A stretch of 64,000 nucleotides of DNA, taken from Streptococcus canis. GTDB taxonomy: Bacteria; Bacillota; Bacilli; Lactobacillales; Streptococcaceae. The position numbers were made by a program, and so were the translations under genes. The stretch covers positions 1,861,501-1,925,500 of the forward strand of contig NZ_LR134293.1 of NCBI RefSeq assembly GCF_900636575.1. Direction: 5' to 3'. This document shows positions 52,588 to 63,549 of this stretch, piece by piece. The notes under the pieces are model-generated. The model had not been told where the DNA came from, made no database searches, and was given only the letters and a program-made list of their open reading frames with translations. Positions within the stretch are counted from its first letter, which is position 1. Each line of letters begins with the position of its first letter.

Positions 52588-53534
52588 TGAGACTCCTTAT
52601 TTCCTACAAGTGTCATGTGAATCACATGCTGGTTTAGTCCGTCTAACCCTAATTTTTCTTGGAGGTACTCCTTGTTGTAACCTCCAATATCAATACTGCC
52701 ATAAACGAGGGCAGTCGCTGTTAATTGAATATTCTGAGCTATCTCACCTGATTCAATGAAAGCATAGGCAGTTGCTTGATTGCCATATTTGCGTGTGTTT
52801 TTGAGGTAATGGTATACATAAATGACAACAAGATTGCAGCTTTCGGCATTAATGGCACCGTATTCTGCAAAGGCCCTAATATTTTCTTCAAAACTAATAT
52901 GATGGCTCCTTAAGGCATGTTGGTAAGGTAGATACTCATAGAAACCATCTTTTAGTTTACTGACATTTCTAGCATAAAAAATCAAAGTAATGGGGTATAA
53001 GCCTCCTCCAGAAGCACAATTTCTTAGGGTAACTTTTTCTGGCATACCGTCTTTAATGGGTGCTTCAGCACTGACCCCACAAGCATAGTAAAGGAGGTTA
53101 GCCAAATCCTGAAAAGGCATTTCCTGATCTACGAAGTGACGATGACTCCTTCTTTGGGTAATACAGGTCGAAAGGGCAGTTGTTATCTTTGTTGGTTTGG
53201 GCAGAGGAATAATGTTTTCTCTACTTTCAAAGTAAGCACTACTTGAAAAAGTTGCCACCGCAGAATCAGTAAAAAAGTCAACCACGCTAGCTTGAAATCC
53301 CAAGTAACTATTATTACTCTTGTAATTCATTAAAAAACGTTGACTCAGATTGTCTGTCTCATTCGGCATTAAATGTTGAGCAACTAACTGTTTTGATGTC
53401 CTTAGCACCGTTTGATGGTGATAGCCTGATAAAGATAAGTGATTGGTATTAAACTCAAATAATTGTCTTGCCTTCTCCAATGTTAAAGGAGGATAATTGT
53501 CTGAATTGGGTTTTCCTTTTGCAAAAAATGGCAT
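52584..53534 (-). CDS. sagB: SagB, FMN-dependent azoline dehydrogenase
   Basis: 316 aa nitroreductase-fold oxidoreductase that oxidises the azoline rings of SagA to aromatic azoles. RRSHRHFVDQEMPFQDLANL is the FMN phosphate-binding start of the fold, followed by LLYYACGVSAEAP. ASGGGLYPITLIFYARNVSK is the SagB-type signature. It starts 219 nt after the sagA stop; the gap contains a stable stem-loop. Confidence 0.96.
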   Translation of the reverse strand: MPFFAKGKPNSDNYPPLTLEKARQLFEFNTNHLSLSGYHHQTVLRTSKQLVAQHLMPNETDNLSQRFLMNYKSNNSYLGFQASVVDFFTDSAVATFSSSAYFESRENIIPLPKPTKITTALSTCITQRRSHRHFVDQEMPFQDLANLLYYACGVSAEAPIKDGMPEKVTLRNCASGGGLYPITLIFYARNVSKLKDGFYEYLPYQHALRSHHISFEENIRAFAEYGAINAESCNLVVIYVYHYLKNTRKYGNQATAYAFIESGEIAQNIQLTATALVYGSIDIGGYNKEYLQEKLGLDGLNQHVIHMTLVGNKESQ

Positions 53535-53568
53535 ATCTATCTTTCCTGTCTTACTCTACGAACATATA

Positions 53569-53604
53569 GTAATTAGCAGGTACCAAGTAGCACCTGCTAA
53601 TTAC
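53569..53604 (-). terminator. sagA-sagB intergenic stem-loop (partial terminator)
   Basis: A perfect 13-bp stem, GTAATTAGCAGGT (53569-53581) and ACCTGCTAATTAC (53592-53604). There is no T-run on the minus strand, so it is probably leaky. It would leave abundant sagA message (the pel RNA region) and less of sagB-sagI. Confidence 0.75.
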
Positions 53605-53753
53605 CTAGAGACATTAGAACCAAAACGATTACCACTGCCTCATGTCCTAACACCCCTATTTAAGATAAGTCACATCAGCTGTTACTCATCGTAACCTAGT
53701 CGCTAGCAAACCAATCACACTGATATCACCATCAAATAGAGATATTAAATAGA

Positions 53754-53915
53754 TTATTTACCTGGTGTATAGCTACCGCTACCACCTTGAGCACTACCGC
53801 CCCCAACATTAATTGAGAAGCAACAAGTAGTACAGCAGCAGCAACAACCTCCAGGAGCAACTTGAGTTGTTTCGGCTACGCTAGTAGCTAAAATATTTGA
53901 AGTAAATTGTAACAT
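53754..53915 (-). CDS. sagA: Streptolysin S precursor SagA
   Basis: 53 aa precursor of the cytolysin streptolysin S. The leader MLQFTSNILATSVAETTQVA ends in PGG. The core begins CCCCCTTCCFSINVGGGSAQ and ends GGSGSYTPGK; its Cys, Ser and Thr are the ring-forming residues. The start at 53915 has GGAGGTAAGCGTT before it; the longer frame to 54008 is leader RNA. The message of this region is also described as the regulatory pel RNA in S. pyogenes. Confidence 0.98.
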   Translation of the reverse strand: MLQFTSNILATSVAETTQVAPGGCCCCCTTCCFSINVGGGSAQGGSGSYTPGK

Positions 53916-54063
53916 AACGCTTACCTCCTTATCCAACAAATAAATAAACAACTGATAAAAATACAAATAGTTGTTTTTAGGTAAACTCAAAGAGTTATTA
54001 CAAAACAAGGCTAGCTATATTGTACTGTTGTAACGAAACAACTATCCAATTCTTATCATCTAT

Positions 54064-54092
54064 ATTATAGTAAAAAATGACTTAAATGTAAA
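54064..54092 (-). promoter_or_regulatory. sag operon promoter
   Basis: TTTACA (54087-54092), 17-bp spacer and TATAAT (54064-54069) on the minus strand. It predicts a leader of about 140 nt before sagA. Another TATAAT is at 54146-54151, with no good -35. The gap 53916-54417 holds this leader, the promoter region and the eno terminator, but no further gene. Confidence 0.75.
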
Positions 54093-54344
54093 CCCTTTCT
54101 TACCATTATTAGCAAAAAATAACAAAAAAATCGGTATGATTCTAAATTATAAGTCCCCTCCCCTTACTAAATGTCCAGCTGATAAGAAAGCAAAGACTTT
54201 CAGAAACAAAAAACAGATAACATTAGACCCTATCCTCTGAATGGTGAACCAACAGCGAACTAAACTATCACAAGGGAATAGTCCTAAGAAAAGTCAACTT
54301 TCCATTTGGTGTTTCACTCCTAGGTGTTAAAGAAAGATTTAAAA

Positions 54345-54380
54345 CAAAAAAGCACCTTGGGAAAGCGCCCCAAAGTGCTT
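54345..54380 (-). terminator. eno terminator
   Basis: AGCACTTTGGGG and CCCAAGGTGCT arms in the minus-strand RNA followed by TTTTTTG, about 40 nt past the eno stop codon. It insulates sagA from eno. Confidence 0.85.
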
Positions 54381-54417
54381 AATATCAAGGCTTTACGCCC
54401 CTAATCTCGATAAGAGA

Positions 54418-55755
<1,338 letters not shown>

Positions 55756-55765
55756 TTACATGTTA

Positions 55766-55794
55766 ATAATACCACAAACTAGGCCTTTAATCAA
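55766..55794 (-). promoter_or_regulatory. eno promoter
   Basis: TTGATT (55789-55794), 17-bp spacer and TATTAT (55766-55771) on the minus strand, 41 nt before the start codon. Confidence 0.65.
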
Positions 55795-55889
55795 CTTAAA
55801 AAGCAACTTTATGAAAGCGCCATTCAATTTCCATACTGACATTCAAGATATTTCATTTATTTACAGAAAATTCACCTATGGAGATGACA

Positions 55890-55919
55890 TTGGCATTTTC
55901 CCCTGCAAATCGGTATAAT
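55890..55919 (+). promoter_or_regulatory. Promoter of the yueI-like gene
   Basis: TTGGCA (55890-55895), 18-bp spacer and TATAAT (55914-55919), about 30 nt before the start codon. Confidence 0.65.
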
Positions 55920-55948
55920 GAAAGAAATAGGAAGATGTGAGGCGTTTT

Positions 55949-56404
55949 ATGGATAAATTAGAAGATAAAGTATTAAAAAGAGCATTGAGTGACAAAAGGC
56001 TAGACCCCGATCAACAACGCTACTACTTAGGTACCTATGCCGAACGGGTTATTTTAAGTGTGCCCTTAGCAGAGGCCACAAATGAGAAGGTTAAAAACTA
56101 TTTAGAAACCGAGTTACCAAACCTGAGCATGACCTACCAGCCTTTGGCTTTGAAAATTTCTTCAGAGTTAGCACCACAATATCAAATACTTTATATGAAA
56201 TTGGCTAAGCAATACCATCTGACTGCTACCATTGTAACAGAAAAACACATGACCTCTCCTTTTGGTTTTATTCTCCATACCGATCACGCGATAAATCTGA
56301 ACGAAACACGTTTAGACATTATTTTAAAACAGTCTGAAAGCGAGCGCCCCATCAAACAAGCCTCCGAAAAACCTAAATCCTTCTGGCAAAAATTTTTTCA
56401 GTAA
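55949..56404 (+). CDS. YueI-family protein (DUF1694)
   Basis: 151 aa from ATG 55949 (MDKLEDKVLKRALSDKRLDP), with GAGG upstream; an earlier in-frame GTG at 55937 is less likely. The block QRYYLGTYAERVILSVPLAE is the YueI/DUF1694 signature. The family's function is unknown. There is no signal peptide or membrane segment. The gene faces away from eno and ends next to an IS remnant. Confidence 0.85.
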   Translation: MDKLEDKVLKRALSDKRLDPDQQRYYLGTYAERVILSVPLAEATNEKVKNYLETELPNLSMTYQPLALKISSELAPQYQILYMKLAKQYHLTATIVTEKHMTSPFGFILHTDHAINLNETRLDIILKQSESERPIKQASEKPKSFWQKFFQ

Positions 56405-56430
56405 CTTAAAAAGACAAACTCAATATTTGT

Positions 56431-56936
56431 ACCGCCCTTAAAAAGTTGGACAAGAAATTATTGAAAGGATTTAATTCTGTATTGTACAGGGCTGAGTCCT
56501 TTTAATTTTGCTTTGATTCGTTTGTTGTTGTAGTAAAAATATCATCTGTGATCGCTCCTTCCAGTTCATCAAGAGACCGATAAGAGTTTTCATACTCATA
56601 AAATATCTCGAATTTTAGAATGCCAAAGAAGGACTCCATCATGCCATTGTCAGGACTGTTACCCTTACGAGACATAGAAGGACGACTGCCTTTACTCTCT
56701 AAAAAATGATGATAAAAGTGATGCTGATACTGCCACCCTTGATCGCTGTGAAGAATGGTTCCCTTGTACTTATCAGCTGGAAAAGCTTTCTCAAGCATGG
56801 TTTGAACTTGCTTGGAATCCGGTGAGCGAGACAAAGTAAAATCAATAATTTCGCTATTATAACCATCAAGAACAGGGGATAGATAGATTTTCCCATCACC
56901 GTTTGGTAAAGGCTTCCTTAAACCCCAACCGCCCAA
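56431..56936 (-). pseudogene. Truncated IS3-family transposase (OrfB)
   Basis: The minus-strand frame from 56936 covers the integrase core: IYLSPVLDGYNSEIIDFTLS, the second Asp in ILHSDQGWQYQHHFY, and NSPDNGMMESFFGILKFEIF with the catalytic Glu. The N-terminus is lost. Near 56540 the frame shifts, and the true end YYNNKRIKAKLKGLSPVQYR continues to TAA 56458-56460. A terminal inverted repeat with AAAAAGTTGGACAAG follows at 56440-56454. It is a different element from the 15.4-15.9 kb fragments. Confidence 0.85.
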
Positions 56937-57146
56937 CCATCAGCTTCTTCCGTTAGAACTGATATTTCCTGAGCATGTCCTGCTTCTTGACCAAGTAAGT
57001 TAATAACTTCTTCTTGAATCAAGACCACATCTAAAACTAATCATCTTTTAACAGCTACCATACACTCTCTTTCTTTTACACTAAATACGACTAATTAATT
57101 CAGTTTAGCATTATCCCATAGCTCTTTGGGGTTAAGGAACTGCTAC
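56937..57146 (-). other. Unassigned stretch upstream of the IS remnant
   Basis: About 210 bases between the truncated transposase and the ezrA terminator. On the minus strand, an open run of about 39 codons reads VLDVVLIQEEVINLLGQEAG then HAQEISVLTEEADGWAVG. It is in a different frame from the transposase and I do not recognise it. It may be the remains of another gene interrupted by the IS. Confidence 0.35.
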
Positions 57147-57177
57147 CAAAAAAGCCGCGACAAAGAGTCACGACTTT
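57147..57177 (-). terminator. ezrA terminator
   Basis: Minus-strand stem AAGTCGTGAC/GTCGCGGCTT with loop TCTTT, followed by TTTTGG, directly after the ezrA stop. Confidence 0.8.
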
Positions 57178-57183
57178 AAGCTA

Positions 57184-58908
57184 TCAGAAACGAATCCGTT
57201 CACGTGTTTTTTCGTAGGAATTGACAAAACGATCAGTGACGCCAGGCTCTACCGTTTCAAGCGCATAAGAAATTTCATCAAAGGAGGCTTGATAATCATT
57301 GTCTACCTCAAACAGTCTCAAAGCATGTTCAAAACTATTTTGAACGCCAGCTTCAAAAGAACGGTATCGGTTAGAATACTGTAGCAGTTGCTCTGTTAAC
57401 GTCGCATTTTGAACCACTTGGTAAGTTAATTCTTCTAAGTTTGCAATAGCAACCATTGCAACCTCTGATAAACGTGAAACTGCTTCGATATTAATACGTC
57501 CTCTACTGAGTTCATCCATCAAGGCTTCCAACTGAGAACTCGTTGTAAAGAAAGTGCTAAGGAAATCTTGTGGAATGCCTGGCAAATTACGCTTTTCCAT
57601 GTAACGTTTGATCATGTGAAGTTGAGTTACATAAATCTCTAGGTTTTGACGCGCATGCGATTCGATTTTTTCAATGTCTTTAACCGCTTCAAAGACATCC
57701 ATTTGACCAGATTCCACTGAAGCTAAAGTCTTCATGCTACGTTCAAAAATAACTTGTAATTCTGAGAATGGTTTTTCTTGCATGCTAAACTGCTCTGCAA
57801 TTTTAAGCGTACTCTCTTCGATTTCCTTAATATCCCTGTCAAAAGCTTTAATGTTGAGTCCCTCATTTTCGCTCAAAATATATTTGCGAGACAAGCGAGA
57901 GATTTCATTTTTTAACTGCTCATTATTACGTTTAGCATGTGCCAAATAGCTTGGTAAAATCTTGCTATTTTTAGCTGCTACCTTATAAGCTGCAATTTCA
58001 CGTTCAAAGAGTTCATAAAGGGAATCAATACGCTCTTGAATATGAGTATTTTCTTCTCTAGCACGGTCCAAATCCAAAGTCACTAATTCTGAAGAGTTAG
58101 CACGAATTGACTCGCGAATCTCTTGGAAACGGGCTTCGATATTTTTTTCTGAGAAATGGTAATTTTCTTCAAGTAGGCGACGGTAACCAGACTCTAAATC
58201 ATCTAATTGATCTGGGAAATCATCTTCTAACTTAGCAACAATAGCTGGAATTTGTTCGGTAATCTGTCCCAAAGCAATGGTATGTTCTTCAGCTCTATCA
58301 AGCACCTCAGAAGCTTCTACTGGATCACCCGATGAATTAAGAGCGACAAATTGTGAAAACTCCGTTTCGATATTCGTCATTTGCTTGTTAATCTCAGCCA
58401 TGGTAGAACCAAAGTTGTCTTCATTTTCAGAGATAGAGGCCTGCAGCTTTTCATACAAATCAAGGGCATGTGTGACCCGTGCACTATTTTTTTCTTCTTG
58501 TTCTTTAAGAATACCAAGCGCTTCACGAATAGAAGCGATGTCTTCTTCAACAAGATTTAATTGACTTTCAACGCTATTGATTTCATGCTTGGCACGGATA
58601 AAGTTGAAAGTATCATTTAAGTTTTCAGCTTCACAAATATGATTTTCAATATCAGCAAAAGAATTGAGGGTCAAGTCCACCCACTTTTGGTTCCATTCAC
58701 GAAAAGACGTTTGACTTTGTCCAATCAAATGAAGTGATTTTACTTCTTCGATTTCATCATTGACAGGTAGGGCAAACAAGGCCTGTTTTCGTTCCTCTAG
58801 ACTGGTAATTAGTGAATCATTACGTTTTCGTATAATGACACCTACTAGATAGGCGATAATCACTAGTAGGACTATGGCCACAATCAGCAAGATAATTCCG
58901 CTTGACAT
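57184..58908 (-). CDS. ezrA: Septation ring formation regulator
   Basis: EzrA, 574 aa, a membrane-anchored spectrin-like protein that regulates FtsZ ring assembly at the division site. It has a single N-terminal membrane segment ([20 protein letters not shown]), then long alpha-helical coiled coils through the whole remainder. The C-terminal [20 protein letters not shown] is typical of the QNR-like end. The length matches the family (about 570 aa). Confidence 0.96.
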   Translation of the reverse strand: MSSGIILLIVAIVLLVIIAYLVGVIIRKRNDSLITSLEERKQALFALPVNDEIEEVKSLHLIGQSQTSFREWNQKWVDLTLNSFADIENHICEAENLNDTFNFIRAKHEINSVESQLNLVEEDIASIREALGILKEQEEKNSARVTHALDLYEKLQASISENEDNFGSTMAEINKQMTNIETEFSQFVALNSSGDPVEASEVLDRAEEHTIALGQITEQIPAIVAKLEDDFPDQLDDLESGYRRLLEENYHFSEKNIEARFQEIRESIRANSSELVTLDLDRAREENTHIQERIDSLYELFEREIAAYKVAAKNSKILPSYLAHAKRNNEQLKNEISRLSRKYILSENEGLNIKAFDRDIKEIEESTLKIAEQFSMQEKPFSELQVIFERSMKTLASVESGQMDVFEAVKDIEKIESHARQNLEIYVTQLHMIKRYMEKRNLPGIPQDFLSTFFTTSSQLEALMDELSRGRINIEAVSRLSEVAMVAIANLEELTYQVVQNATLTEQLLQYSNRYRSFEAGVQNSFEHALRLFEVDNDYQASFDEISYALETVEPGVTDRFVNSYEKTRERIRF

Positions 58909-59020
58909 CTGAATCTCCTTATTAATTAGATGCGATTTGTCAACGTTTGTTTCAGCAAAATCTGAAACTCCTTAATCGCCTTTTATTAAAATTTTATCAA
59001 AAATACACTATAACGTTACG

Positions 59021-59049
59021 ATTATAACATACTTTCAAGTGCATTTCAA
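59021..59049 (-). promoter_or_regulatory. ezrA promoter
   Basis: TTGAAA (59044-59049), 17-bp spacer and extended -10 TGTTATAAT (59021-59026) on the minus strand, with a leader of about 105 nt. The 350-base gap 58909-59258 holds this leader and promoter and no gene; I see no clear gyrB terminator. Confidence 0.65.
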
Positions 59050-59258
59050 AACATATTTGACCAATTCAACAATCTCCAATAAGTGCTTTACAAGGCATTT
59101 ACAATAGAGACTAGCATAGGTGTCAAAGCTCTGCCTCAACACCTATTCGTTAGCACTATTTTTAGACATGACCACACAGTCCATTTGCCATCAGACATCG
59201 TGACATTAATTCTTCTTGTTAACTTAGAGATAGGCTTAGTACTAGGGTAAGAAAATGG

Positions 59259-61211
59259 CTAAATATCCAATGTACTATAAACCGCATTCTCTTCGATAAA
59301 TTCACGTCTTGGCTCTACACGATCGCCCATTAACATATCAAATACCTTATCTGCCTCAGCTGCATCATCAACAGTAACACGAGCCATTAAGCGATTATCA
59401 GGATCCATTGTCGTTTCCCAGAGTTGGTGATCGTCCATTTCTCCAAGACCTTTATAACGCTGAACAGTTGGTTTTGAACGGCCCACACTATATTTTTCAA
59501 GAGCTGTTTTTAGTTTCTCTTCCTGATCAATGCCTGGTTGAATGTATTCTTTAATCTCACTACCAACTTTCACCCCGTAGATAGGTGGTTGGGCAATGTA
59601 AACGTAACCTGCTTCTAAGACTGGTCTCATGAAGCGATAAATCAACGTTAACAGTAAGGTACGAATATGAGCGCCATCCACATCGGCATCAGTCATAATC
59701 ACTAACTTTTGATAACGAGCTTTTGACACATCAAAATCTGCACCAAAGCCTGTTCCCATAGCGGTGAAGAGACTTCTAATTTCTTCGTTAGCAAGAATCT
59801 TATCCATGGTTGCTTTTTCCACATTTAAGATTTTACCGCGGATAGGCAAGATGGCTTGAAACTCTCGGTTACGACCTGATTTAGCTGATCCGCCTGCGGA
59901 GTCTCCTTCGACGATGAACAGTTCGTTTTGGCTAGCATCGTTTGACGAACAGTCTGCCAATTTACCAGGTAAGTTTGAAATTTCTAAGCCTGATTTTTTG
60001 CGGGTGACTTCACGAGCGCGTTTAGCTGCAATTCTAGCTTTGGAAGCCAAAATCCCTTTTTCCACAATCTTACGAGCAACTTGTGGGTTTTCCAAAAGAA
60101 AACGTTGGAAGGCCTCACTAAAGAGGCGGTTAGTGATTTTAACTACTTCTGAATTGCCAAGTTTTGTTTTTGTCTGGCCTTCAAACTGAGGGTTTGGATG
60201 TTTGACAGAAATGACTGCTGTTAAGCCTTCGCGAACATCTTCCCCTGTTAAATTGTCATCATTTTCTTTGAGGATTTTATTTTTTTTCGCATAGTCATTG
60301 ATGACTCGAGTGAGGGCTGTTCGAAAACCTTGCTCATGGGTTCCGCCCTCATGAGTATGAATATTATTGGCGAAACTCATGACTGTCTCATGATAACTAG
60401 TTGTGTATTGCATGGCGACTTCTACGGCAACGCCATCTAATTCACCATCGGTATAAATGGGAGTATTGAAAATGACATCTTTTTTATCGTTTAAAAATTC
60501 AACATATGAGCCAATACCACCTTCATAATGGAAATGCTCTTCTTGCTTCATACCTAATCGTTTATCTGTAATGGAGATTTTCAAACCACGGTTTAAAAAG
60601 GCTAATTCTTGGATACGTTTAGCTAAAACCTTGTAATCAAACTCCGTTGTCTCGGCAAAAATCTCAGGGTCTGGAGTAAAGTGAACAGTCGTTCCAGTAG
60701 TATCAGTTGTCCCAATAACAGCAAGATCTGCTACGACAGCACCACGTTTGAATTCCTGGTAATGAATCTGACCATTTTTATAAACACGTACATCTAACTG
60801 GGTGGACAAGGCATTAACAACAGAGGAACCTACACCATGGAGACCTCCTGACACTTTGTAGCCGCCCCCACCAAATTTACCTCCCGCATGCAAGACGGTA
60901 AAGACCGTTTCAACGGCAGGACGCCCTGTTTTAGCTTGAATATCAACTGGAATACCACGACCATCGTCCACGACTGTGATTGAATTGTCTGCCTCAATAA
61001 GCACCTTGATATGAGTCGCAAAACCAGCTAATGCTTCATCAATAGAATTATCAACAATTTCCCATACTAAATGATGTAGCCCTTCTTTAGACGTTGATCC
61101 GATATACATCCCAGGACGCATTCGGACAGCTTCTAGCCCTTCTAAAACCTGAATCTGGCTGGCATCATATTCTTGTGCTTTCTCTTCAACTTGTTTGTTT
61201 TCTTCAATCAT
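59259..61211 (-). CDS. gyrB: DNA gyrase subunit B
   Basis: GyrB, 650 aa, the ATPase subunit that drives negative supercoiling with GyrA. Visible are the GHKL ATPase block ([30 protein letters not shown]), [18 protein letters not shown], and the TOPRIM motifs [20 protein letters not shown] and [15 protein letters not shown]. The C-terminal block [20 protein letters not shown] is also family-typical. It starts directly after the HAD-like gene's stop, so the two are translationally linked. Confidence 0.98.
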   Translation of the reverse strand: MIEENKQVEEKAQEYDASQIQVLEGLEAVRMRPGMYIGSTSKEGLHHLVWEIVDNSIDEALAGFATHIKVLIEADNSITVVDDGRGIPVDIQAKTGRPAVETVFTVLHAGGKFGGGGYKVSGGLHGVGSSVVNALSTQLDVRVYKNGQIHYQEFKRGAVVADLAVIGTTDTTGTTVHFTPDPEIFAETTEFDYKVLAKRIQELAFLNRGLKISITDKRLGMKQEEHFHYEGGIGSYVEFLNDKKDVIFNTPIYTDGELDGVAVEVAMQYTTSYHETVMSFANNIHTHEGGTHEQGFRTALTRVINDYAKKNKILKENDDNLTGEDVREGLTAVISVKHPNPQFEGQTKTKLGNSEVVKITNRLFSEAFQRFLLENPQVARKIVEKGILASKARIAAKRAREVTRKKSGLEISNLPGKLADCSSNDASQNELFIVEGDSAGGSAKSGRNREFQAILPIRGKILNVEKATMDKILANEEIRSLFTAMGTGFGADFDVSKARYQKLVIMTDADVDGAHIRTLLLTLIYRFMRPVLEAGYVYIAQPPIYGVKVGSEIKEYIQPGIDQEEKLKTALEKYSVGRSKPTVQRYKGLGEMDDHQLWETTMDPDNRLMARVTVDDAAEADKVFDMLMGDRVEPRREFIEENAVYSTLDI

Positions 61212-61772
61212 CTATGCTACTATCTCCAATAGGTTTTTTCTACCATCAACAAGCAAGGTGTCAAAACCTGCTGCTTGTCCTGCTTGTTTATCCAGATTAC
61301 GATCTCCAATAACCAAGCCACTACTAATATCATATTTATCTTTTAAATAAAGTAAACTCTCTGGGTTTGGCTTACGAGCAAAGCCGTTAGAAGCCGTCAC
61401 AACCTCCGTGAAATAATCTAAAAGCCCTGCATTTCGCAAGAGTTGGTTGACTTGCTGATCACGATGGGATACTAAAAAATTGCGCGCACCCGAAGCAACT
61501 ATCTTTGCCAAAATTTCTTTAGCTCCTAAACACCAGATAGGCTGAGCTAGCTTTACTGCTTCATTTTGCTTGTACTCTTGTAAAAATTGTGGCTGATTGG
61601 GCGCAAAAGTTGCCACCGCAATAGCTGTTGATTCCCTTAATTTTTGGTAAACAGCATCGTGTTCACCTGGAAGATTAAAAAAGGCGAGGGTTTGAACGAA
61701 GGCTTGGGTTGAAATTTCGTAATTATCGAGTAAGGTACCACCCAAATCCCATATATAATCGTGATAATTCAT
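61212..61772 (-). CDS. HAD-superfamily protein with altered motif I
   Basis: About 186 aa from MNYHDYIWDLGGTLLDNYEI. The HAD fold is shown by motif I WDLGGT, motif II NFLVSHRD and motif III/IV around RKPNPESLLYLKDKY and VIGDRNLDKQAGQAAG. Motif I normally reads DxDGT; here the second Asp, the general acid/base, is Gly. The protein may be a weak phosphatase or a binding protein. Start choice is uncertain (ATG also at 61781). It directly precedes gyrB, a place also seen in pneumococci. Confidence 0.82.
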   Translation of the reverse strand: MNYHDYIWDLGGTLLDNYEISTQAFVQTLAFFNLPGEHDAVYQKLRESTAIAVATFAPNQPQFLQEYKQNEAVKLAQPIWCLGAKEILAKIVASGARNFLVSHRDQQVNQLLRNAGLLDYFTEVVTASNGFARKPNPESLLYLKDKYDISSGLVIGDRNLDKQAGQAAGFDTLLVDGRKNLLEIVA

Positions 61773-61825
61773 ACCTTTCATTATACCACACATTCACCCA
61801 ATATTATAGTCATTTCCATAAATTA

Positions 61826-61873
61826 AAAGAGGGCAAGTAGCGACTTGTTTGACAAGTATTACTTCCCCTCTTA
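61826..61873 (-). terminator. rodA terminator
   Basis: A long interrupted stem, minus-strand AAGAGGGGAAGTAATACTTG with CAAGTCGCTACTTGCCCTCTT, followed by TTAATTT. It overlaps the end of the rodA frame. Confidence 0.7.
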
Positions 61874-63085
61874 CTAATGATATCGGACACGTCTCTTTAA
61901 TTCTCTCTCACTTTCTTTGTCACGTGCCAACACATGCTGGTAATTCATTGACAATATTAAACCCACTCCAATCAAATTGGAAATCAAAGCCGACCCTCCT
62001 TGAGAAATAAAGGGAAGAGGAATTCCCGTCAAAGGTAAAATCCCAACAGCTGCACCAATATTTTCAAAAACATGAAATAAAATCATCATGATAAAACCTG
62101 TTGAAATATAGGTGTAAAAGAGATTATTGGACTCAAACATTACCTTTAACATCCGATAAAACAAGAGCAGATAAAGCATTAACAATAATGCAGCACCAAT
62201 AAAGCCAAAATTCTCAGCAATCACAGTAAAAATCATGTCGCTTTCTCTGACAGGAACTGACAACTCCAAAACATTAAACCCTTTTCCAAAAAAGCCACCA
62301 CTGCCAATAGAAATCATGCTTTGTGTCTGCTGGTAGGCAATGGTTTCTGAAAAAGCAAAAGGGGTTAACCAAGCAGAAATACGATTAAGCTGGTAGGTAT
62401 CCATTCCTAATTTCAGCAGTAAGTCTTTTCCTTCAGGAAATAAAAAGACAAGGAAAAAAGTTGCTATTAATGCTAGAACAATGAGTCCCAAGGGAAGAAT
62501 CAGCCACCAAGAAATTCCTGAAATCAAAATCAAGCCAGCCAAAATGGCCAGAAAAACCATGGCAGTTCCCAAATCTTTTTGCAAAGCAAGCAAGGCCATT
62601 ACCGGAAGAGTGACTAGGAAATAAAGTCCTAATAATTTCCAATCGTCCTTGAAATGATAACGTTTTTTTCTACCCTTAAACCAAACTGTCACCCTTGCCA
62701 TCAGTAAAATATAAGCAATCTTCATAAATTCCGAAGGTTGAAATAAGGTTAACGAACCAATGGTAATCCAGTTTTTAGCCCCTGTTGCAGCAACTAGCTG
62801 GTGACTAAAGAAAATCAAGGGTAGAACCATCAGACCAATCCCCAATAGATAAAGATAAGGGGTCAACTTCCACAGAACTTCTGTACTAAAAAACATCAAA
62901 ACAAAAGCCAAAGAGGTACCAATAACTATCCATAGAATCTGCTGCAACATTACTGATGAGACATGCCGGGGAAAGTCGTAACTAGTCGCCACATAAATAG
63001 AGACAAGCCCCAACACTAATAAACAAAAAACAGGAAATACAATAGCATAATCAATGCGGCGTTCAATAGACTTCCTTTGGGACAA
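61874..63085 (-). CDS. rodA: SEDS peptidoglycan polymerase, RodA type
   Basis: 403 aa SEDS-family glycosyltransferase, with about ten membrane segments. RodA/FtsW signatures are seen: SLTLFQPSEFMKIAYILLMA, LQKDLGTAMVFLAILAGLIL with the Asp of the family active region, and the C-terminal GILPLTGIPLPFISQGGSAL. It works with a class B PBP in peripheral wall growth. I prefer RodA over FtsW because rodA lies near gyrB in pneumococci; sequence alone is less decisive. Confidence 0.88.
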   Translation of the reverse strand: MSQRKSIERRIDYAIVFPVFCLLVLGLVSIYVATSYDFPRHVSSVMLQQILWIVIGTSLAFVLMFFSTEVLWKLTPYLYLLGIGLMVLPLIFFSHQLVAATGAKNWITIGSLTLFQPSEFMKIAYILLMARVTVWFKGRKKRYHFKDDWKLLGLYFLVTLPVMALLALQKDLGTAMVFLAILAGLILISGISWWLILPLGLIVLALIATFFLVFLFPEGKDLLLKLGMDTYQLNRISAWLTPFAFSETIAYQQTQSMISIGSGGFFGKGFNVLELSVPVRESDMIFTVIAENFGFIGAALLLMLYLLLFYRMLKVMFESNNLFYTYISTGFIMMILFHVFENIGAAVGILPLTGIPLPFISQGGSALISNLIGVGLILSMNYQHVLARDKESERELKRRVRYH

Positions 63086-63283
63086 AAGGCAACCTCCTTT
63101 TACTACAACCCGATTGGTAGGACCGACCTTACTCCAAACCTGTTAGCCTAAAATGAAAAAGAGCCCCTAATCTAAGAGCAAAGTGGCACATCTTCAACAG
63201 TTTTTGGAGGAAACTGTCTTGGCTTTTCAACAACAGGAGACACATTTAGTATAAACCATCTCCTTTGACATCTAATTGCTCTC

Positions 63284-63301
63284 CTCATCTAGCTAGATGA
63301 G
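63284..63301. other. 18-bp perfect palindrome
   Basis: CTCATCTAGCTAGATGAG, a full palindrome with a 4-nt centre, 13 nt downstream of the tRNA-Arg gene. No T-run follows, so it is not a typical terminator. The rest of 63086-63313 shows no gene. Confidence 0.5.
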
Positions 63302-63313
63302 TGAACCTTTAAA

Positions 63314-63385
63314 TGACCCCTGCCGGAATCGAACCAGCAACTACTCCTTAGGAGGGAGTTGTTATATCCATTGAACTAAGGGGTC
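63314..63385 (-). tRNA. tRNA-Arg (anticodon CCT)
   Basis: Minus strand GACCCCT ... AGGGGTC acceptor stem, D-arm TTAGTTCAATGGATA, anticodon stem-loop ACTCCCTCCTAAGGAG with anticodon CCT, variable AGT, T-arm GCTGGTTCGATTCCGGC, then A as the discriminator base. CCA is not encoded. It reads AGG codons. It stands alone between rplS and rodA. Confidence 0.93.
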
Positions 63386-63493
63386 TCTAAAAATCATTAC
63401 CTTATCTATTGTAACCTAGAAAAAGGGGGAATGCAAGATTAAACCTCAGATAACTTAAGCCTTCTGTACTTTTTCTTTGCCGTTCAAAAAAAC

Positions 63494-63523
63494 AAAAAAA
63501 AGACCAGAATTATCTAGTCTTTT
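63494..63523 (-). terminator. rplS terminator
   Basis: Minus-strand AAAAGACTAG/CTGGTCTTTT stem with loop around ATAATT, ending in a run of T. It lies 27 nt after the rplS stop. Confidence 0.75.
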
Positions 63524-63549
63524 ACCATCTGATGGCACTGGGACTCATT

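Noticed and set aside
45625..53915. The sag locus as a new bacteriocin-like system
   Set aside because: Gene order, the SagA core and all partners match the well-described streptolysin S locus.
53916..54008. N-terminal extension of SagA by 31 codons
   Set aside because: The strong GGAGG site directly before 53915 and the known 53-aa precursor make the extension leader RNA.
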